Positions 8,574 to 16,859 of a DNA stretch of 49,418 nt are shown piece by piece. The stretch comes from Collinsella aerofaciens (GTDB lineage Bacteria > Actinomycetota > Coriobacteriia > Coriobacteriales > Coriobacteriaceae). The notes below the pieces were generated by a model, which saw nothing but the letters and a program-made list of their open reading frames with translations, was not told the origin of the DNA and ran no database searches. The stretch is taken from NCBI RefSeq assembly GCF_009876115.1, contig NZ_WWSY01000015.1:1-49418 (forward strand), given 5' to 3'. A program made the position numbers and the translations under genes. Each line of letters starts with the position of its first letter. Within the stretch, counting starts at the first letter, position 1.

Positions 8574-10284
8574 AAAAGCGAAGACGGTCAATGTCCTTGA
8601 GGGGCCGATAACCGAGTCGTGCGCCGAGTTCCCCGCGCGCCACGTGTTTGTCAAATGCCCGGAGTGCCGCCGTGTGATCGATGAGGCGCGCCTGCACGAC
8701 AACCTCGAGGTCTGCCCTCGTTGCGGCAAACACTTTCGCGTGAGCGGTCGCGCGCGCATGCGCATGACGGTCGACGCGGGTACCTTTGAGGAATGGGATG
8801 CCAATCTGGCGTCGAAGGACTTCCTCTCGTTTCCCGGTTATGCCGACAAGCTTAAGAGCGTGAGCGAGCGTTCGGGCGAGCGCGATGCCGTTGTGTGCGG
8901 CAGGGGCAAAATCTGCGGCTGCGATACCGCGCTCTTCTTTATGGATGCCAACTTTATGATGGGCTCAATGGGCTCCGTGGTGGGCGAGAAGATCTGTCGT
9001 GTCTTTGAGCGCGCGGCCGAGTTGGGGCTGCCGGTCGTTGGCTTTACCGTATCGGGCGGCGCCCGCATGCAGGAGGGCGTGACCTCGCTCATGCAGATGG
9101 CCAAGATTTCTGCGGCGGTTAGGCGCCACAGCGAGGCGGGCGGCCTGTATATCACGGTGCTCACCGATCCCACGACCGGAGGTGTAACCGCGAGCTTTGC
9201 CATGGAGGGCGACATTATCCTGGCCGAGCCCGATGCCCTGACGGCATTTGCCGGCCCGCGCGTGATCGAGCAGAACATGCACAAGCGTCTGCCCAAGGGA
9301 TTCCAGCGTTCCGAGTTTTTGCTGGAGCACGGCTTTTGCGATGCCGTTGTTCCGCGTGGTGAGATTGCGCTCACGGTAGGCGAGCTGCTGGCGCTGCACG
9401 AAGGGCACGCGCCCGGCCTGGGGGCACCGCATGAGATCGTGCATACGGGTCGTCGCGACAAAAAGCTGGGACACTTGTTTAAGCGCTCGGCCGCACCAAA
9501 AAGCGCGCTCGAAATCGTCAAACAGACTCGCTCGGCGAACCGCGCCACGGCAGGCGAGATGATCTCGTTGGGTCTCGACGGATTCGTAGAGCTGCACGGC
9601 GACCGCTACTTTGGCGACGATGCTGCCGTGGTGGGCGGCATCGGCTGGAAAGACGGGCGACCCGTGACGGTTATCGCCATCGAGCGCGGTACCACGACCA
9701 AAGAGCGCATGCGTCGCAACTTTGGCATGGCGCATCCCGAGGGCTACCGCAAGGCACGTCGCCTGATGCACCAAGCCGAGAAATTTGGTCGGCCGGTTCT
9801 GTGCCTGGTTGATACTTCGGGCGCGTTTTGCGGCATCGGTGCCGAGGAGCGCGGCCAGGGCGAGGCGATTGCCCAGAATCTCATGGAGATGAGCGGCCTT
9901 AAGACGCCGATTGTCTCGGTGGTGACAGGCGAGGGCGGCTCTGGTGGCGCGCTGGCGCTGTCCGTGGCCGACCGCATCCTGATGCTCTCGAGCTCGGCCT
10001 ATTCGGTCGTGAGCCCCGAGGCCTGTGCGTCGATCCTGTGGAAGGATACCGAGCGCGCGAATGAGGCCGCTGAGGCGCTTAAGCTCACGGCCCCCGATCT
10101 GTTGGCGCTCGGCATCATCGACGGCATTGTTGACGATAGGGGCCTGTCGCATGAGGAGATCGCCGGTGTCGTCATGTCCTCGGCATTTGATGCCTTCGAT
10201 ACGCTTGGGCAGCTCGACGACGCGACCCTCACAAACCTCCGCTACGAAAAGTACCGCGCAATCGGTCAGTACCGCACGATGTGA
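8560..10284 (+). CDS. accDA: Fused acetyl-CoA carboxylase carboxyltransferase, beta + alpha subunits
   Basis: This one 574-aa protein replaces separate AccD and AccA and transfers the carboxyl group from carboxybiotin to acetyl-CoA. Residues 1 to about 290 are AccD-like, with a zinc ribbon (Cys33, Cys36, Cys52, Cys55 in CPEC and CPRC). From about 300 the sequence is AccA-like (ELHGDRYFGDDAAVVGGIG, EGGSGGALAL). The start overlaps accC by 14 nt, implying coupled translation. Two close ATGs (8560, 8566) are possible starts. Fused CT subunits are known in some bacteria; the fusion enforces equal subunit ratios. Confidence 0.93.
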   Translation: MLMNRKAKTVNVLEGPITESCAEFPARHVFVKCPECRRVIDEARLHDNLEVCPRCGKHFRVSGRARMRMTVDAGTFEEWDANLASKDFLSFPGYADKLKSVSERSGERDAVVCGRGKICGCDTALFFMDANFMMGSMGSVVGEKICRVFERAAELGLPVVGFTVSGGARMQEGVTSLMQMAKISAAVRRHSEAGGLYITVLTDPTTGGVTASFAMEGDIILAEPDALTAFAGPRVIEQNMHKRLPKGFQRSEFLLEHGFCDAVVPRGEIALTVGELLALHEGHAPGLGAPHEIVHTGRRDKKLGHLFKRSAAPKSALEIVKQTRSANRATAGEMISLGLDGFVELHGDRYFGDDAAVVGGIGWKDGRPVTVIAIERGTTTKERMRRNFGMAHPEGYRKARRLMHQAEKFGRPVLCLVDTSGAFCGIGAEERGQGEAIAQNLMEMSGLKTPIVSVVTGEGGSGGALALSVADRILMLSSSAYSVVSPEACASILWKDTERANEAAEALKLTAPDLLALGIIDGIVDDRGLSHEEIAGVVMSSAFDAFDTLGQLDDATLTNLRYEKYRAIGQYRTM

Positions 10285-10308
10285 CAAAGGGACAGTCCGC
10301 ATGTCACA
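10280..10308. repeat. Hairpin with GGGACAG loop
   Basis: TGTGACA and TGTCACA are perfect 7-bp arms around a 15-nt loop containing GGGACAG. The left arm overlaps the accDA stop codon. A further TGTCACA lies at 10326. Other hairpins in the window with different stems share this loop core, so it looks like a dispersed palindromic element rather than a gene-specific site. Confidence 0.5.
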
Positions 10309-10324
10309 TTGGGAAAGGCGTTCC

Positions 10325-11539
10325 ATGTCACAAGTTTCTAACACCTCGTTTACAACGACGGTTTCATCAAACGCCATGGCCGTGGTGGACTATCTGTCCA
10401 AAAGCATGATGTCGGCGTTGCCGTTTATTGTCTGCGCGGCGCTGTTCCGCACCGTTGCCGTCATTATGGGCGAAGGCATGCTTGGTCTATGGCCTGCCGA
10501 TTCCGAAATCTATCGCCTGTTTTACAGCTGGCTGTATAACGCCGGCTACTACTTTTTGCCCATTTATCTTGGTTGGGCCGCTGCCCGCCAGCTCGGTTGC
10601 TCGGAGCAGCTGGGCATGATGCTGGGCGGCGTATTGATTGTGCCCGATCTGCTTAAGCTCGTCGATGCCGCATCGACGACGGGGGCATCGATGACTTTCG
10701 TGTATGGTCTGCTTCCCGCGCCGGTCAACGATTACACAACGACTGTTATTCCGGTTCTCATCTCGGTACCCGTGCTATGGCGAGTGGAGTGTTTCTTCCA
10801 GCGCGTTATCCCTAAGGCCGTGGCGTTTTCGTTTGTTCCGTTTGCAACCATGCTCGTCATGGTTCCGGTCTCGCTGTGTATTACGGCGCCGGCGGGCAGC
10901 TATCTGGGCATGCTGTTGGGACAGCTTATGTTTATGCTTGGCAATTCCGGTGGCATCGTGTCGCTGCTCACGCTTATGGGGCTTGCCGCGGGTTGGGAGT
11001 TTCTTAAGATCGCGGGTGTCAGCAACGTTGTCCTATCGCTCGCCTATGCGCAGTTTATGAGTGTGGGAACGGATTCGTGCATTCTGATCGCCGCGACGAT
11101 GGCGACGTTCGCCGTTTGGGGTATGCCCTTTGGCGCGTCGCTCCGCGTTGCGGATAAGGACGAGAAGGCGCTCATGCTGGGCTATTCAATCTCGGGTATT
11201 CTTGGCGGCGTAAGCGAGCCAGCGCTGTACGGATGCGGCTTTAAATATGGCAGGTGTCTGACGTGCATGGCCGTTGGCGGCGCCGTCGGAGGCCTTGTTG
11301 CGGCCGTAGGCCACGTTACGGCTTATACTATCGGTATGACGAATGTCCTTATGGTCATTGGCTTTGCCACGGGCGGCATTTCGAACCTGCTGTGGTGCTG
11401 CGCTGCCGGTGGCACGGCATTTGCGGTGTCTGCGGCGCTGAGCTGCTGTTTTGGCGTGGTGCCGACAAAGGTGCAGGCGGCAGAAGACGAAGTTGATTCG
11501 CTCGAAACAGTGGCGAGCGCTGCTGAAGCAAACGCATAA
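10325..11539 (+). CDS. PTS system EIIC permease, glucose/beta-glucoside-type
   Basis: This is a membrane subunit of a sugar phosphotransferase system. The 404-aa protein is very hydrophobic with about ten membrane segments and has the conserved substrate loop GVSEPALYG (the GITEPAIYG motif of this superfamily). No EIIA or EIIB domain is attached, and none is encoded next to it, so phosphoryl transfer must come from proteins encoded elsewhere. The start at 10325 follows GGAAAGG; an ATG at 10301 is also in frame but lies inside the hairpin right arm. The sugar cannot be told from the sequence. Repeat-like hairpins flank the gene on both sides. Confidence 0.85.
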   Translation: MSQVSNTSFTTTVSSNAMAVVDYLSKSMMSALPFIVCAALFRTVAVIMGEGMLGLWPADSEIYRLFYSWLYNAGYYFLPIYLGWAAARQLGCSEQLGMMLGGVLIVPDLLKLVDAASTTGASMTFVYGLLPAPVNDYTTTVIPVLISVPVLWRVECFFQRVIPKAVAFSFVPFATMLVMVPVSLCITAPAGSYLGMLLGQLMFMLGNSGGIVSLLTLMGLAAGWEFLKIAGVSNVVLSLAYAQFMSVGTDSCILIAATMATFAVWGMPFGASLRVADKDEKALMLGYSISGILGGVSEPALYGCGFKYGRCLTCMAVGGAVGGLVAAVGHVTAYTIGMTNVLMVIGFATGGISNLLWCCAAGGTAFAVSAALSCCFGVVPTKVQAAEDEVDSLETVASAAEANA

Positions 11540-11547
11540 ATCTGTGC

Positions 11548-11570
11548 GACAAAAGGACGATTCCTTTGTC
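11548..11570. repeat. Inverted repeat after PTS gene
   Basis: GACAAAAGGA and TTCCTTTGTC form a near-perfect dyad 8 nt after the PTS stop codon. It resembles the element at 10280 (TGTG, ACAAA, GGAC, TGTCA in the same order), so the PTS gene is bracketed by two related copies. Confidence 0.4.
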
Positions 11571-11577
11571 ATATTCC

Positions 11578-11610
11578 AAGGCTGCGGCCCGTGTGGGTTG
11601 CGGCCTTTTT
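11578..11610 (+). terminator. Intrinsic terminator of the PTS gene
   Basis: AAGGCTGC pairs with GCGGCCTT (one G-U), extended by CCC/GGG around a GTGT loop, and is followed by a run of five T. Confidence 0.75.
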
Positions 11611-11683
11611 GTATCTGGGGGACAAAGTGGCTACACTACAATCCGTTTGAGCAATAGATATATAGGTAGTACCGTGGGGGCGG

Positions 11684-12844
11684 ATGCAGATGGTCGAGTG
11701 GATTGTTCGTCGTGCGCAGGGCGACCGTGCACGCGTGGGAACGTTGACGGGCATGGTGTGTATTCTCGCCAATGTGGCACTATGCGCTGCGAAGGGTGCA
11801 ATTGGCGTGCTGTCGGGATCGGTTTCGATTGTGGCGGACGCTATGAACAACCTGTCTGATGCCAGCTCGAACATCGTGAGCGTGCTTGGCTTTAAGCTGG
11901 CGGGCAAGCCGGCCGACCCCGAGCATCCTTACGGACATGGCCGCTACGAGTATCTCTCGGGTCTGGTCGTGGCGGCGCTCGTGCTGCTGATTGGCGTTGA
12001 GCTGGTGAAGTCCTCGGTTGAGCGCATCATCCACCCCGAACCTGTCGAGTTCTCGCTTGCCCTGGTGGCAGTCTTGGTGCTTTCGATGATTGTTAAGCTC
12101 TGGATGGCGGCCCTCAACCAAAAGCTCGGCGATCGCATTGAGTCCGAGACGCTGCATGCGACCGCTCAGGACTCAAAGAACGATGTCCTAGCTACGGGCG
12201 CCGTGCTGGCGTGCGCAATTGTTTCGCAGGTGACGCACATCAATCTTGACGCATGGGTCGGCCTTGCCGTTGGCGCCTATATTGGCTGGAGCGGCTTTGA
12301 GCTTATCCAGGATACGGTGAGCCCGCTTTTGGGCCAGGCGCCCGATCCTAAGCTGGTCAAGCACATTCGAGACAAGATCATGAGCTACCCCGGCGTTTTG
12401 GGCGTTCACGATCTGATGGTTCACGACTACGGCCCGGGCAGGAAGTTCGCAAGCGCTCACGCTGAGATGGCAGCCGAGGCAAGCCCGCTGGAAAGTCACG
12501 ACACGCTCGATAACATCGAGCAGTCGTTTAGAAACGAAGACGGCATGATCGTCACGCTCCATTACGACCCCATCGTGACCGACGACACCAAAGTGGCGAG
12601 CATGCGCCTGCGCATCAACGCCATGGCTCAGGAGATTGATAGCCGCCTTTCGATTCACGACTTGCGTTGCGTACCGGGCCCCACGCACACCAATGTGATT
12701 TTTGACTGCGTGCGACCCTCGGATTTGGCGATGAGCGCCGAGGACCTAAAGCGCGCGTTGGCGAAACGTGTCGAATCGGAATATCCCAAGTCGATTGCCA
12801 AGATCACGATCGACGAAGACTACGTAGGGCATACCCACGAGTAA
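11684..12844 (+). CDS. Cation diffusion facilitator (CDF) family metal exporter, possibly Mn2+
   Basis: CDF proteins export divalent metals in exchange for protons across the cell membrane. The 386-aa protein has the six-helix CDF core and a C-terminal cytoplasmic domain; HPYGHGRYEY is a conserved CDF motif. The metal-site motifs read N-N-L-S-D in helix 2 and D-S-K-N-D in helix 5. Zinc transporters usually carry His in helix 5 (HxxxD); NxxxD with DxxxD is the pattern known from Mn-CDFs such as MntE, so manganese is inferred. The start is ATG 11684 or ATG 11690; GGGGG upstream fits either. Confidence 0.88.
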   Translation: MQMVEWIVRRAQGDRARVGTLTGMVCILANVALCAAKGAIGVLSGSVSIVADAMNNLSDASSNIVSVLGFKLAGKPADPEHPYGHGRYEYLSGLVVAALVLLIGVELVKSSVERIIHPEPVEFSLALVAVLVLSMIVKLWMAALNQKLGDRIESETLHATAQDSKNDVLATGAVLACAIVSQVTHINLDAWVGLAVGAYIGWSGFELIQDTVSPLLGQAPDPKLVKHIRDKIMSYPGVLGVHDLMVHDYGPGRKFASAHAEMAAEASPLESHDTLDNIEQSFRNEDGMIVTLHYDPIVTDDTKVASMRLRINAMAQEIDSRLSIHDLRCVPGPTHTNVIFDCVRPSDLAMSAEDLKRALAKRVESEYPKSIAKITIDEDYVGHTHE

Positions 12845-12883
12845 GGCTGTGCCGGCAAAGCAGGTTATGCAGAAGGGGAGAGC

Positions 12884-13510
12884 ATGAAGAAGCTGTATCT
12901 ACTCCGCCACGGTCAGACGGAGTTCAACGTCAAAAAGCTGGTCCAGGGCCGCTGCGATTCACCGCTGACCGACCTGGGTCGTCAGCAAGCCGGGATGGCA
13001 GCCGCGTGGCTCAAAGCCCACAACGTCGTTCCCGACAAAGTGGTCTCTTCGCCCTTAGGCCGAGCCATGGACACGGCAAGTCTCGTCGCAACCGAACTCC
13101 TCGGCCGGGATGCAGCAGTCGAGCCCTGCGAAGGCATCATCGAGCGCAGCTACGGCACCTTCGAAGAAGGCCCCCACGACGCCCTACCCACCGACGTCTG
13201 GGACCCCGGCGAGGACCTGATCCCATTTGGCGGAGAAGGAAGCCATGCCCTGCAGGAGCGCATGGTGGGCACCCTCACCAATCTCATGGGCGCCGAGGGC
13301 ATCGAAACCCTCCTAGCAGTAAGCCACGGCAGCGCCAGCCGCCAATTCATCAAGGCTGCAGCCCCAGAGGGCTTCGAGCTCCCAACAAAACTCCCCAACT
13401 GCGCCATTATGATTTTCGATTTTGATGAGGCGGAGCCACAAGTAGAGGGCGAGCCAATGCAATGCAAGTTCACCCTCCAGCAAATAGTGGACCCCCAACA
13501 AAGTCATTAG
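12884..13510 (+). CDS. Histidine phosphatase family protein
   Basis: This is a 208-aa member of the phosphoglycerate mutase-like branch 1 histidine phosphatases. It has the phosphohistidine motif LLRHGQTEFN (His9), an SSPLGRAMDTA segment, a catalytic Glu in IIERSYGTFE, and the second His in VSHGSASR. Candidates include cofactor-dependent mutase-like or alpha-ribazole/phosphosugar phosphatases; the substrate cannot be assigned. It lies 39 nt after the CDF gene and may share its transcript. A GGGGAG site precedes the ATG. Confidence 0.9.
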   Translation: MKKLYLLRHGQTEFNVKKLVQGRCDSPLTDLGRQQAGMAAAWLKAHNVVPDKVVSSPLGRAMDTASLVATELLGRDAAVEPCEGIIERSYGTFEEGPHDALPTDVWDPGEDLIPFGGEGSHALQERMVGTLTNLMGAEGIETLLAVSHGSASRQFIKAAAPEGFELPTKLPNCAIMIFDFDEAEPQVEGEPMQCKFTLQQIVDPQQSH

Positions 13511-13549
13511 CCTGAGCGAGCAGAGTTAAGCAGACATCAACGTGTCGTC

Positions 13550-13700
13550 TCCCGAGCACGGCGGAGGGCCGGAGAAATATATTAAGGTCATCGCGAGTTC
13601 CGCACGCAAAGGAGAGCACTTAATGTGCTCTCCGTCTTGCGCAGGACTGTAGAGCAGGGACCTTAATATATTTCTCCGGCCCTCCGCCGTGCTCGGGAGC
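13550..13700. repeat. 41-bp perfect inverted repeat forming a 151-nt hairpin
   Basis: The left arm 13550-13590 (beginning CTCCCGAGCACGG, ending TTAAGGTC) is exactly complementary to the right arm 13660-13700. The 69-nt interior holds a second hairpin, GGAGAGCAC (13612-13620) with GTGCTCTCC (13626-13634) around TTAAT. No T-run follows on either strand, so it is not a standard intrinsic terminator. It may be a MITE-like element, a structured RNA, or a transcription or recombination boundary. No clear target-site duplication is visible. Confidence 0.85.
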
Positions 13701-13750
13701 CATCCACGCACTTTACCTGCGTAAACAATGTGAGTGAAATATGAATCTCG

Positions 13751-13777
13751 ATGGATACGCCCGCAGCCGTGTATACT
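13751..13777 (+). promoter_or_regulatory. Ribosomal-block cassette, copy A (candidate promoter)
   Basis: The 26-bp segment from ATGGATACGCCC to CCGTGTATAC matches the copy at 15616 at 23 of 26 positions. TGGATA and TATACT could serve as -35 and -10, but the 14-bp spacer is short, so a protein or RNA site is also possible. It lies about 185 nt before rplC. Confidence 0.5.
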
Positions 13778-13960
13778 AAACAGCTGTGTGAAACCAGGGG
13801 AGTATTCTGGCTGGACAAAATGCCTGCTTAATAGGGTTGTCAGGTAGTCCGGGCGAAATACAAGGCTGGGGAGCACGTCGTGTAAGTAGTGGTCCTCTAG
13901 GGGCGTACGCTCGGTGGTGTACGCATTGTCCCAAGACCACGCGAGAGTTGGGATCATATC
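13778..13960 (+). promoter_or_regulatory. Structured leader of the rplC block
   Basis: No gene is visible in this 183-nt leader. At 13889-13940 a two-tier stem is seen: GTGGTC pairs with GACCAC, GGG with CCC, and GCGTAC with GTACGC around a 10-nt loop. Such a leader could mediate feedback by a ribosomal protein, as the S10 leader does with L4 in Escherichia coli; that role is inferred. Confidence 0.45.
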
Positions 13961-14581
13961 TTGATCAGCATGATTCTCGGCCGCAAGATTGGCATGACCC
14001 AGGTTTGGGACGAGGACGACAACGTCGTTCCCGTCACGGTCATCCAGGCTGGCCCCTGCGCTGTCTCGCAGGTTAAAACTCAGGCAACCGACGGCTATGA
14101 CGCCGTCCAGATCGGTTTCGGCGACATCAAGGCCAAGAACGTGAACAAGCCCATGGCTGGTCACTTCGCCAAGGCTGGCGTCGAGCCTGTCCGCTTCCTT
14201 CGTGAGGTCCGCGTCGAGAACGGCGAGGAGCACAAGGTCGGCGAGGTCGTCACCGTCGCTGATTTCGCTGATGTCGAGAAGGTCGACGTCATCGGTACCT
14301 CCAAGGGTAAGGGCTTCCAGGGTCGCATCAAGCGCTGGGGTCAGCGCCGCGGTCCTATGACGCATGGTTCTCACTTCCAGCGTCACCCCGGTTCTATCGG
14401 TCAGTGCGCCTATCCTGCGCGCGTCCTCAAGGGCGTCAAGATGGCCGGTCACATGGGTAACGAGCGCGTTACCGTCAAGAACCTTTCCGTTGTCCGCATC
14501 GATGCCGAGCAGAACCTCATCTTGGTCAAGGGCGCTGTCCCGGGTGCCAAGAATGGTCTCGTCGCCATCCGTATGGCCTAA
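13961..14581 (+). CDS. rplC: 50S ribosomal protein L3
   Basis: L3 binds 23S rRNA early in large-subunit assembly, near the peptidyl transferase centre. The 206-aa protein begins [17 protein letters not shown] and has the conserved [28 protein letters not shown] loop region. The start is taken as TTG at 13961 because GGGA lies 7 nt upstream; ATG at 13970 is the alternative. It is the first gene of the block; rpsJ, which normally precedes it in the S10 operon, is absent here. Confidence 0.96.
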   Translation: MISMILGRKIGMTQVWDEDDNVVPVTVIQAGPCAVSQVKTQATDGYDAVQIGFGDIKAKNVNKPMAGHFAKAGVEPVRFLREVRVENGEEHKVGEVVTVADFADVEKVDVIGTSKGKGFQGRIKRWGQRRGPMTHGSHFQRHPGSIGQCAYPARVLKGVKMAGHMGNERVTVKNLSVVRIDAEQNLILVKGAVPGAKNGLVAIRMA

Positions 14582-14627
14582 GGGCCCAGCCCATTTAGCC
14601 CAGCGTCATACCAAGGAGAACACTTAA

Positions 14628-15254
14628 ATGGCAAAGTTTGAAGTAAAGAACAGCGAGGGCAAGAAGGTCGCCGAGGCCGAGCTCGCCGCTGAGGTGTACG
14701 GCATCGAGCCGAACATCCACGTTATGCACCACATCGTCAAGTGCCAGATGGCCTCTTGGCGTCAGGGCACCCAGTCCGCTAAGGGCCGCTCTGAGGTTTC
14801 CGGTGGCGGCAAGAAGCCTTGGCGTCAGAAGGGCACCGGCCGTGCCCGCCAGGGTTCCATCCGTGCTGCCCAGTGGCGTCACGGTGGCGTTGTCTTCGCC
14901 CCCAAGCCCCGTTCCTACGCTAAGCGTATGAACAACAAGGAGGTCAAGCTGGCTATGCGCTCCGCGCTGTCCGCCAAGCTGGCCGATGGCGAGCTCGTGC
15001 TCGTCGACGACTACGGCTTCGAGAAGCCTTCCACCAAGGCTGCCGTTGCCATGCTCAAGGCTCTTGGCCTTGAGGGCAAGCGTCTGACCATCATCGTTCG
15101 CGATGAGGACGTCAACGCCTACCTGTCGTTCCGCAATATTCCCAAGACGTTCATCATCACCGCTGACGAGGCCAACACCTACGATCTCGTCAACAACAAC
15201 GCTGTGCTGATGCCCGCCGACATCGCCGCTCACTTCGGGGAGGTGCTTGCATAA
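14628..15254 (+). CDS. rplD: 50S ribosomal protein L4
   Basis: L4 is a 23S rRNA-binding protein with a loop lining the peptide exit tunnel. The 208-aa sequence carries the conserved loop KPWRQKGTGRARQGS and RSALSAKLADGELVLVD. AAGGAGAAC precedes the ATG. In some bacteria L4 represses its own operon through the leader RNA, which is relevant to the structured leader before rplC. rplW starts directly after its stop codon. Confidence 0.97.
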   Translation: MAKFEVKNSEGKKVAEAELAAEVYGIEPNIHVMHHIVKCQMASWRQGTQSAKGRSEVSGGGKKPWRQKGTGRARQGSIRAAQWRHGGVVFAPKPRSYAKRMNNKEVKLAMRSALSAKLADGELVLVDDYGFEKPSTKAAVAMLKALGLEGKRLTIIVRDEDVNAYLSFRNIPKTFIITADEANTYDLVNNNAVLMPADIAAHFGEVLA

Positions 15255-15542
15255 ATGACCGCCCACGAGATCATCATCCGTCCGATCGTGTCCGAGCGTT
15301 CCTTCTCCGGCATGGAGCTGAACAAGTACACGTTCGAGGTCGCCAAGGATGCTAACAAGTATCAGATCAAGGACGCTGTCGAGGAGATCTTCGGCGTCAA
15401 GGTCGTTCGCGTGAACACCCTGACGGTCAAGCCCAAAACCAAGCGTGTGCGCTATGTCGCCGGCAAGACCCGTTCTTGGAAGAAGGCCATCGTCACGCTG
15501 GCCGAGGGCGACACCATCGAGGTCTTTGGCAATCAGGCCTAA
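15255..15542 (+). CDS. rplW: 50S ribosomal protein L23
   Basis: L23 lies at the exit of the peptide tunnel and docks trigger factor and SRP. It is 95 aa with IIRPIVSERSFSGME and YTFEVAKDANKYQIKDAVEEI-type family features. The ATG directly abuts the rplD stop codon. A long hairpin and a new candidate promoter follow, so it appears to be the last gene of the first sub-block. Confidence 0.97.
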   Translation: MTAHEIIIRPIVSERSFSGMELNKYTFEVAKDANKYQIKDAVEEIFGVKVVRVNTLTVKPKTKRVRYVAGKTRSWKKAIVTLAEGDTIEVFGNQA

Positions 15543-15559
15543 GACTCGCTGCTGTTGAG

Positions 15560-15597
15560 TGAGCTCATGCCTCCCAAATAGGGGAGGCGAGAGCTCA
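15560..15597 (+). terminator. Hairpin after rplW
   Basis: TGAGCTC/GAGCTCA and GCCTCCC/GGGAGGC form a strong two-part stem 17 nt after the rplW stop. No clear T-run follows, so it may be an attenuator or 3'-end stabiliser rather than a full terminator. Confidence 0.55.
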
Positions 15598-15615
15598 AGG
15601 TTTCGGGCGTATAAA

Positions 15616-15642
15616 ATGGACACGCCCGGAACCGTGTATACG
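15616..15642 (+). promoter_or_regulatory. Ribosomal-block cassette, copy B (candidate promoter)
   Basis: This repeats the 26-bp cassette at 13751 with three substitutions. TGGACA matches a -35 at five of six positions and TATACG a -10 at four, separated by 14 bp. It lies 80 nt before rplB. Confidence 0.5.
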
Positions 15643-15721
15643 TCCGGTGTCATCGCACCCGAGGCAGAACCTCGAATCCCTGTCTGCGATGGCTAACGGA
15701 TTCCTATTGAAAGGGATTGTA

Positions 15722-16552
15722 ATGGCTGTAAAGCACCTTAAGCCGACCTCCGCTGGTAGGCGTTGGCAGACGATCTCCGATTTCTCCGAGATCACCTGCA
15801 CCAAGCCCGAGAAGTCCCTTCTCGAGCCCCTGCCCAAGAAGGCCGGTCGTAACAACAACGGCCGCATCACCACCCGCCACCAGGGCGGCGGCGTGAAGCG
15901 TCGTTACCGCGTGATCGACTTCAAGCGCAACAAGGACGGCGTGCCCGCCAAGGTTGCCACGATCGAGTACGATCCGAACCGTTCCGCTCGCATCGCTCTG
16001 CTGCACTACGCTGACGGTGAGAAGCGCTACATCCTGGCCCCCAAGGGCCTCGAGGTCGGTCAGACCATCATGTCCGGTTCTGACGCCGACATCAAGCCGG
16101 GCAACGCTCTGCCCCTCGCCGACATCCCCGTCGGTACGCTCATCCACGCCGTCGAGTTCCAGCCGGGCAAGGGCGCTGCTATCGCCCGTTCCGCCGGTAA
16201 CTCCTGCCAGCTGATGGGTAAGGAGGGCAAGTACGCTATCGTCCGTATGCCTTCCTCCGAGATGCGCCGCATCCTCGTTACCTGCCGCGCCACCGTCGGT
16301 GAGGTCGGCAACGCCGATCACGCCAACATCGTCATCGGCAAGGCCGGCCGTAAGCGTCACATGAACGTGCGCCCGACCGTCCGCGGTACCGTCATGAACC
16401 CTGTCGACCACCCGCACGGCGGTGGCGAGGGCAAGAACCACACCTCTGGTCGTCCCTCTGTTACCCCCTGGGGTAAGCCGACGAAGGGCCTTCGTACGCG
16501 CAAGAAGAAGAAGGTCTCGAACCAGCACATCATTCGTCGCCGTAAGAAGTAA
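15722..16552 (+). CDS. rplB: 50S ribosomal protein L2
   Basis: L2 is a core 23S rRNA-binding protein required for subunit joining and peptidyl transferase activity. It is 276 aa, starting [16 protein letters not shown], with [19 protein letters not shown] and the C-terminal signature [10 protein letters not shown]. The ATG at 15722 follows GAAAGGG; an upstream in-frame start would add 25 non-homologous residues. It begins the second sub-block after a 179-nt gap. Confidence 0.97.
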   Translation: MAVKHLKPTSAGRRWQTISDFSEITCTKPEKSLLEPLPKKAGRNNNGRITTRHQGGGVKRRYRVIDFKRNKDGVPAKVATIEYDPNRSARIALLHYADGEKRYILAPKGLEVGQTIMSGSDADIKPGNALPLADIPVGTLIHAVEFQPGKGAAIARSAGNSCQLMGKEGKYAIVRMPSSEMRRILVTCRATVGEVGNADHANIVIGKAGRKRHMNVRPTVRGTVMNPVDHPHGGGEGKNHTSGRPSVTPWGKPTKGLRTRKKKKVSNQHIIRRRKK

Positions 16553-16584
16553 TTTCGGATACCGAGTTTTAGGAGAAAGCACTT

Positions 16585-16845
16585 ATGAGCAGAAGTCTCA
16601 AAAAGGGCCCGTTCGTGGAGACTCGCCTTCTCTCGCGTATCACCGCGATGAACGAGGCTGGCAAGAAGGACGTCGTGAAGACCTGGTCCCGCGCGTCCAC
16701 CATCTTCCCCGAGATGGTTGGTCACACCATCGCCGTCCACGACGGCCGCAAGCATGTGCCCGTGTATGTTACCGAGTCCATGGTTGGTCACAAGCTCGGC
16801 GAGTTCGCGCCGACTCGTACGTTCCGTGGCCACAAGGCCAAATAG
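16585..16845 (+). CDS. rpsS: 30S ribosomal protein S19
   Basis: S19 lies in the 30S head and contacts S13 and the A-site region. The 86-aa protein shows [12 protein letters not shown] at the start and the conserved ending [26 protein letters not shown] precedes the ATG. It is in standard S10-operon order between rplB and rplV. Confidence 0.97.
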   Translation: MSRSLKKGPFVETRLLSRITAMNEAGKKDVVKTWSRASTIFPEMVGHTIAVHDGRKHVPVYVTESMVGHKLGEFAPTRTFRGHKAK

Positions 16846-16859
16846 GGGGTTAACCGTAA

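Noticed and set aside
10280..10308. CRP-type site (TGTGA ... TCACA)
   Set aside because: The half-sites are 19 nt apart rather than 6, and the feature overlaps a stop codon; it fits a hairpin better.
13550..13700. 6S RNA or other known housekeeping RNA
   Set aside because: The size is near 6S RNA, but the perfect 41-bp terminal stem and absence of a central bubble do not fit. No other known RNA was recognised.
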